Source: Bdellovibrionales bacterium (GTDB lineage Bacteria > Bdellovibrionota > Bdellovibrionia > Bdellovibrionales > UBA1609). From it: a stretch of 8,688 nucleotides of DNA. The position numbers and the translations under genes are program-made. The notes under the pieces are model-generated. The model did not search any database. It saw nothing but the letters and a program-made list of their open reading frames with translations, and was not told the DNA's origin. This document shows positions 6,467-8,688 of the stretch, one piece after another; position 1 is the stretch's first letter, and every line of letters starts with the position of its first letter. The stretch lies in the NCBI GenBank assembly GCA_027451425.1, contig DAIDJH010000057.1, forward strand, positions 1-8,688. Direction: 5' to 3'.

Positions 6467-7261
6467 CTAAACCGCCTCAAGTTCTTGATCTTGAAAGTGT
6501 TGAGTGAGCTTTGCGCGCAGCCGCGAAATGGCCTGAGCGTGAAGTTGCGAAACGCGACTCTCAGTCACGCGCAGGATCTTGCCGATTTCCTTGAGATTCA
6601 TGTCTTCATAGTAGTACAACGACAAAACGAGACGCTGCCGCTCGGGCAAGTCTTCGATGGCTTTTGTCACGATTTTCTTAATGGACTTCAGTTTTAACTG
6701 ATTGAGCGGATTGTTGAGCTTGCAACCCTCGAGCAGATTGAGAATCGACATTTTGTCGACGTTTGAAAACGTGCTGGCTTCGTCGATCGAAAGCACGCTC
6801 ACCGGCCGCACTTGATTCACCAGATCGTAAAATTCTTCAATCGAAATATTGAGCTTTTCAGCGACCTCTTCGTCAGTCGCCGAACGCCCGATTTGCGCCT
6901 CGAGTTCCACCACCGCCCGGTCGAGCATTTTCGCTTTGTCGCGCACCGAGCGAGGAACCCAGTCTTGCGCGCGCAATTCATCAAGTATCGCGCCACGAAT
7001 GCGAAACTCCGCATAAGTTTTGAACTTGTTGTCGCGTTTCGGATCATATTTTTCAATCGCGTCCATAAGACCGATGACACCGCTTGAAATTAAATCATCG
7101 AGCTCAATATGCGCGGGGAGGCGAACCGCAATTTTTTGCGCGATAAACTTGATCAGCGGAGCATACTCCATGATCAAGGTGTCTTTTTGCTTTGTCGTTA
7201 CCTTGCCAGGTTCTTCTTTGTACTTCTGCAAAAGTGCACTGGCATTGGAATTTTTAGCCAT
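6467..7261 (-). CDS. fliA: Flagellar sigma-28 factor FliA
   Basis: This sigma factor directs RNA polymerase to late flagellar and motility promoters. It is 264 aa, close to the usual FliA/WhiG length. Sigma 2 spans about residues 31-101 (APLIKFIAQKIAVRLPAHIE, DDLISSGVIGLMDAIEKYDP, FKTYAEFRIRGAILDELRAQ, DWVPRS). Sigma 3 spans about 110-180. Sigma 4 spans about 200-250, with ERQRLVLSLYYYEDMNLKEI and the recognition helix around VTESRVSQLHAQAISRLR. The AYAEFRIRGA-like and DWVPRSVR motifs are typical of FliA. The ATG at 7261 has GAGGGGAA 5 nt upstream. The gene follows flhF-flhG with an 85-bp gap, the usual flhF-flhG-fliA order in polar-flagellate bacteria. In many relatives motility or chemotaxis genes follow; here the next gene is the convergent RpoH-like factor 27 bp away. 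FliA activity is normally held by the anti-sigma FlgM, which is not in this window. Confidence 0.96.
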   Translation of the reverse strand: MAKNSNASALLQKYKEEPGKVTTKQKDTLIMEYAPLIKFIAQKIAVRLPAHIELDDLISSGVIGLMDAIEKYDPKRDNKFKTYAEFRIRGAILDELRAQDWVPRSVRDKAKMLDRAVVELEAQIGRSATDEEVAEKLNISIEEFYDLVNQVRPVSVLSIDEASTFSNVDKMSILNLLEGCKLNNPLNQLKLKSIKKIVTKAIEDLPERQRLVLSLYYYEDMNLKEIGKILRVTESRVSQLHAQAISRLRAKLTQHFQDQELEAV

Positions 7262-7330
7262 CCCGATTCCCCTCGCGTCCTACAAAAAGTTTAACAAACC
7301 GCAACCGACACCCATAGTCCTGTTTGGCCC

Positions 7331-7360
7331 TAAGCCACGCCGACGCTTAAGCCACGCCGA
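7331..7360. repeat. 13-bp direct repeat, 17-bp period, spanning the flhG stop
   Basis: TAAGCCACGCCGA occurs at 7331-7343 and again at 7348-7360. The right-hand copy encodes the last residues (IGVA) and most of the stop codon of flhG; the other copy lies just downstream in the gap to fliA and in another frame. This looks like a small tandem duplication at the gene end. Confidence 0.8.
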
Positions 7361-8189
7361 TGATTTGTTCCCAAAAAAACTGCATTCCGCCTTTTATGGC
7401 CGCAAGCCCATTCGAGTGACTAATTTTTTCGCACAGCATTTGAATGGCATAACTGGACGGAGCGCGAGGTTGACTGCGTACAACAAGTTGCTGTGCTTTT
7501 GTCGCCAGCCTTAAGTTGGAGTCGTTTGGAATAAAACCTTTGTAATCAAGACTCACGCAAAGAAATCGGTTCGCTACATCGCTAAGACGCCGGTAAATGG
7601 CGAGAGCTTCACTTTCGTCTTGAACCATGTTGGCAACTATCGAAAATTTTTGTTCGTTGAGCTTTTTATTGAGCACCTTGATCAACGCGTAAGCATCTGT
7701 GAGGCTCGCCGGCTCGGCCGTCACAACCACGAGAGTTTCTTGCGCAGCTGAATTTAAATATAAAACGTTATCGTCAATACCCGAGGCGGTGTCGATCAAC
7801 ATATAATCGTAGCGGTCATTGAGTTCACTTACCTGATCGAGCAACATTTTTTTCTGGTGAATCGAAAGATTTTGCAGACCATACACGCCGCTCCCGCCGG
7901 GTATCAAAAATACGTTGGGCGCCACCTCGACGATTATATCCGGAAGTTCGCACTCGCCCGCCAAAACGGCCTCGAGTGTTCTCGTCACGCGAAGGCCGAA
8001 CATGACATCGACATTAGCCATCCCCAAATCGCCATCGAGAACTAAAACTCGGTTGCCTTGAGCGGCAAGCGCCAATGCAAGATTCGAAATCAAAGTTGTT
8101 TTACCAACTCCACCTTTGCCGGATGTCACACTGATGGTTTTCGTTTTGGAACGAACGGAATAACTTGCTCCCGCTGCGGTTGCACTCAT
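7347..8189 (-). CDS. flhG: Flagellar number regulator FlhG (YlxH/FleN, MinD-like ATPase)
   Basis: This ParA/MinD-family ATPase limits flagellar number and works with FlhF at the cell pole. The protein is 280 aa. The deviant Walker A motif SGKGGVGKTT is at 23-32 (signature K25, K30). The A'/switch I segment DGDLGMANVDVMFG is at 52-65, and the switch II DTASGI is at 133-138, all typical of FlhG. The C-terminal GGMQFFWEQIIGV is hydrophobic and helix-like and could be the MinD-type membrane-targeting sequence. The N-terminus before the P-loop is only about 17 residues of Ala/Ser/Lys and shows no DQAxxLR motif, the helix that in Bacillus and Shewanella FlhG stimulates FlhF GTPase; an in-frame TAG at 8208-8210, seven codons upstream, rules out a longer start. 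The gene starts 2 nt after the flhF stop, with the RBS AAAGGG inside the end of flhF, so it is coupled to flhF. fliA follows. Confidence 0.94.
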   Translation of the reverse strand: MSATAAGASYSVRSKTKTISVTSGKGGVGKTTLISNLALALAAQGNRVLVLDGDLGMANVDVMFGLRVTRTLEAVLAGECELPDIIVEVAPNVFLIPGGSGVYGLQNLSIHQKKMLLDQVSELNDRYDYMLIDTASGIDDNVLYLNSAAQETLVVVTAEPASLTDAYALIKVLNKKLNEQKFSIVANMVQDESEALAIYRRLSDVANRFLCVSLDYKGFIPNDSNLRLATKAQQLVVRSQPRAPSSYAIQMLCEKISHSNGLAAIKGGMQFFWEQIIGVA

Positions 8190-8191
8190 GA

Positions 8192-8688
8192 CTAAACCCT
8201 TTCTTTTCTAAATTGACTTAAGTTAAATAACAAATCGATGACCCGCTCCTTCGATGCGAATTCGAAATCTTCGGGGATATTGTTACCAATACCAAACGAA
8301 TGAAGCGGTACCTTGAAGTGCTTTTGAAAATTGTAAACAAGACCGAACTGCACGGCTTCGTCGAGTCGAGTGAAAATGACATCTTGAAAGCCGACAAATT
8401 TGAACCGCTCCGCTATTTCGAATGCGTCGATGTCGCGAGCCATGATCGATTGCACATAGTGGGTCTGAAAATCGTTGGGGTTTTTCATCAGCCCTGGCGG
8501 CAAAATCCGTCTGAGGACCTCAAGATCGTTGCCAGCCTTTAAGTTGAGCCCGGGCGTATCGAAAAGCACATGGTCGATTTGCGCAAGTTGTGGCGCAAGC
8601 GAGTTCCAATCATTTAAATTTGTCACCACCGCATACGGAGCATTGAGAATTTGCGCGTAAATTTTAAATTGATCGGTCGCCCCCACCT
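8192..8688 (-). CDS. flhF: Flagellar SRP-type GTPase FlhF (C-terminal part; 5' end outside window)
   Basis: This is an SRP-family GTPase that marks the pole for flagellum assembly. Only the final 165 or so codons are present; the frame runs off the right edge, so the N-terminal B domain, N domain and the P-loop are not visible. The visible part begins VGATDQFKIYAQIL, the equivalent of the FlhF motif 'RxGAxxQL'. It continues with the G3 segment VLFDTPGLN, the stretch THYVQSIMARDIDAFEIAER, the G4-type TRLDEA, and GIGNNIPEDF near the C-terminus, which corresponds to the 'GQxVPED' segment. G3 reads DTPG instead of the DTAGR typical of SRP GTPases, and the Gln of 'GQ' is Asn, so the active site differs from the best-studied FlhF proteins. 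flhG starts 2 nt downstream. Family assignment rests on these motifs plus the flhF-flhG-fliA order. Confidence 0.9.
   Translation of the reverse strand, partial: VGATDQFKIYAQILNAPYAVVTNLNDWNSLAPQLAQIDHVLFDTPGLNLKAGNDLEVLRRILPPGLMKNPNDFQTHYVQSIMARDIDAFEIAERFKFVGFQDVIFTRLDEAVQFGLVYNFQKHFKVPLHSFGIGNNIPEDFEFASKERVIDLLFNLSQFRKERV

Noticed and set aside
7020..7514. 164-aa plus-strand frame across fliA and flhG
   Set aside because: It lies opposite two well-supported genes and their gap, and its composition follows the antisense codons.
1..8688. Mobile elements, CRISPR arrays, tRNA or rRNA genes
   Set aside because: No repeat-spacer pattern, transposase, terminal inverted repeats or tRNA-like cloverleaf was seen; nearly all bases belong to chromosomal genes.

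Overview
The window looks like core chromosome from a flagellated, piliated Gram-negative bacterium. Coding is dense on both strands, intergenic gaps are short, and ribosome-binding sites are clear. The set of genes (flhF-flhG-fliA, an RpoH-type sigma factor beside fliA, a non-discriminating-type AspRS, and a short Tad-like secretin/ATPase pair) fits Bdellovibrionota or a related former 'deltaproteobacterial' lineage. That placement is inferred from gene style, not from a search.

Layout. (1) At 1-2563 (+) is a tightly overlapping group: the C-terminal part of a CpaC/RcpA-type secretin, a CpaF/TadA-type ATPase, and an 86-aa two-helix membrane protein. Both junctions overlap by exactly 14 nt, and each downstream start has its own Shine-Dalgarno. 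The group ends there, without the TadB/TadC membrane proteins that usually follow CpaF. (2) At 2607-5012 (-) is aspS, a full 593-aa aspartyl-tRNA synthetase with the His/Gly signature of non-discriminating enzymes. It is followed by a 163-aa protein of unknown function that has a GTG start, a strong RBS and an upstream hairpin. (3) At 5117-6439 (+) is a 100-aa protein resembling PHA_gran_rgn family members, coupled to a TTG-started sigma-32 (RpoH-like) gene. The RBS of the sigma gene overlaps the stop codon of the small gene. (4) At 6467-8688 (-) is the flagellar regulatory set flhF (C-terminal part), flhG and fliA. fliA converges on the RpoH-like gene with only 27 bp between them.

How the genes relate. 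FlhF and FlhG set flagellar position and number, and FliA transcribes late flagellar genes. The RpoH-like factor probably directs a stress or alternative regulon. The secretin/ATPase pair would serve a pilus or secretion machine at the envelope. AspRS supplies Asp-tRNA, probably for both Asp and Asn codons. I see no mobile element, CRISPR array, tRNA or rRNA. No intergenic gap exceeds about 135 bp. The most unusual observations are an FlhF with a DTPG-type G3 motif paired with an FlhG lacking the N-terminal FlhF-activating motif, and the truncated Tad-like operon with its small membrane protein.
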